From the NCBI GenBank assembly GCA_041686915.1, contig JAWLDB010000062.1, forward strand, positions 1-12,882: 12,882 nt of DNA, read 5' to 3'. Each line of letters starts with the position of its first letter. Position 1 is the stretch's first letter. The notes beneath the pieces were generated by a model. The model ran no database searches, was not told where the DNA came from, and was given only the letters and a program-made list of their open reading frames with translations. The position numbers were made by a program, and so were the translations under genes. Below are positions 12,848 to 12,882 of the stretch, one piece after another. Source of the stretch: JAWLDB01 sp041686915 (lineage in GTDB: Bacteria > Bacillota > UBA994 > UBA5500).

Positions 12848-12882
12848 ATGAATAAGTACAATCTGGCCATTATCGGTGGCGG
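12848..12882 (+). CDS. FAD/NAD(P)-binding Rossmann-fold protein, 3' truncated
   Basis: Only the first 11 codons are in the window. ATG 12848 has a perfect AGGAGG (12836-12841) 6 nt upstream. The peptide MNKYNLAIIGGG begins with a hydrophobic strand running into the first glycines of a dinucleotide-binding GxGxxG loop, as in flavoprotein oxidoreductases (e.g. FAD-dependent dehydrogenases, NAD(P)/FAD oxidoreductases). No more specific assignment is possible. It is transcribed divergently from the VOC gene. Confidence 0.7.
   Translation, partial: MNKYNLAIIGG

Noticed and set aside
12661..12870. Minus-strand 69-codon frame across the right-edge intergenic region
   Set aside because: It overlaps the start and ribosome binding site of the flavoprotein, lacks its own binding site and resembles nothing known.

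Overview
The window looks like chromosomal DNA of a Gram-positive, low-to-medium GC bacterium, most likely a member of the Bacillota (Clostridia). The evidence is strong AGGAGG-type ribosome binding sites, several GTG/TTG starts, sigma-A style promoters with 17-bp spacers, many intrinsic terminators, a BlaI/M56 regulatory pair, a YyaL-type protein and a REP-like palindrome of a kind I recall from clostridial genomes. No rRNA, tRNA, CRISPR array, transposase or phage gene was seen. The species assignment is inference.

Left half, plus strand: the 3' part of a CocE/NonD-type serine hydrolase (1-1535); two tandem, closely related MATE efflux transporters (1694-3076 and 3258-4643), each with its own ribosome binding site, TTG start and terminator; a divergent Ham1/RdgB-like nucleotide pyrophosphatase homologue (4749-5366); a 274-bp structured intergenic stretch; a CPBP intramembrane protease (5641-6273); and a small lipoprotein with a good promoter (6374-6877).

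Right half, minus strand, in order of transcription: a VOC-fold protein (12625-12245), a YyaL/DUF255 thioredoxin-like protein (12157-10058), a two-gene blaI-blaR1-like regulatory operon (9912-8101) behind a promoter with three operator dyads, and a secreted proline-rich protein with an NlpC/P60-like catalytic signature (7915-6917). That protein converges on the lipoprotein across a palindromic terminator. At the right edge a plus-strand FAD/NAD-binding protein begins (12848).

The most interesting system is the blaI-blaR pair. Instead of the penicillin-binding sensor of BlaR1, the M56 protease carries a C-terminal M23 (LytM-like) domain. In that domain one catalytic histidine is replaced by glutamine, while the three zinc ligands remain. 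This suggests a peptidoglycan- or muropeptide-sensing version of the BlaR1/BlaI relay. Three dyads of the form TTCTAC-N5-GTAGAA around a well-formed promoter indicate autoregulation, and they give a motif with which to search for the regulon. Secondary points of interest are the Ham1 homologue that lacks the purine-recognition motifs, the MATE tandem duplication, a 31-nt perfect palindrome and a strong hairpin without a T-tract.
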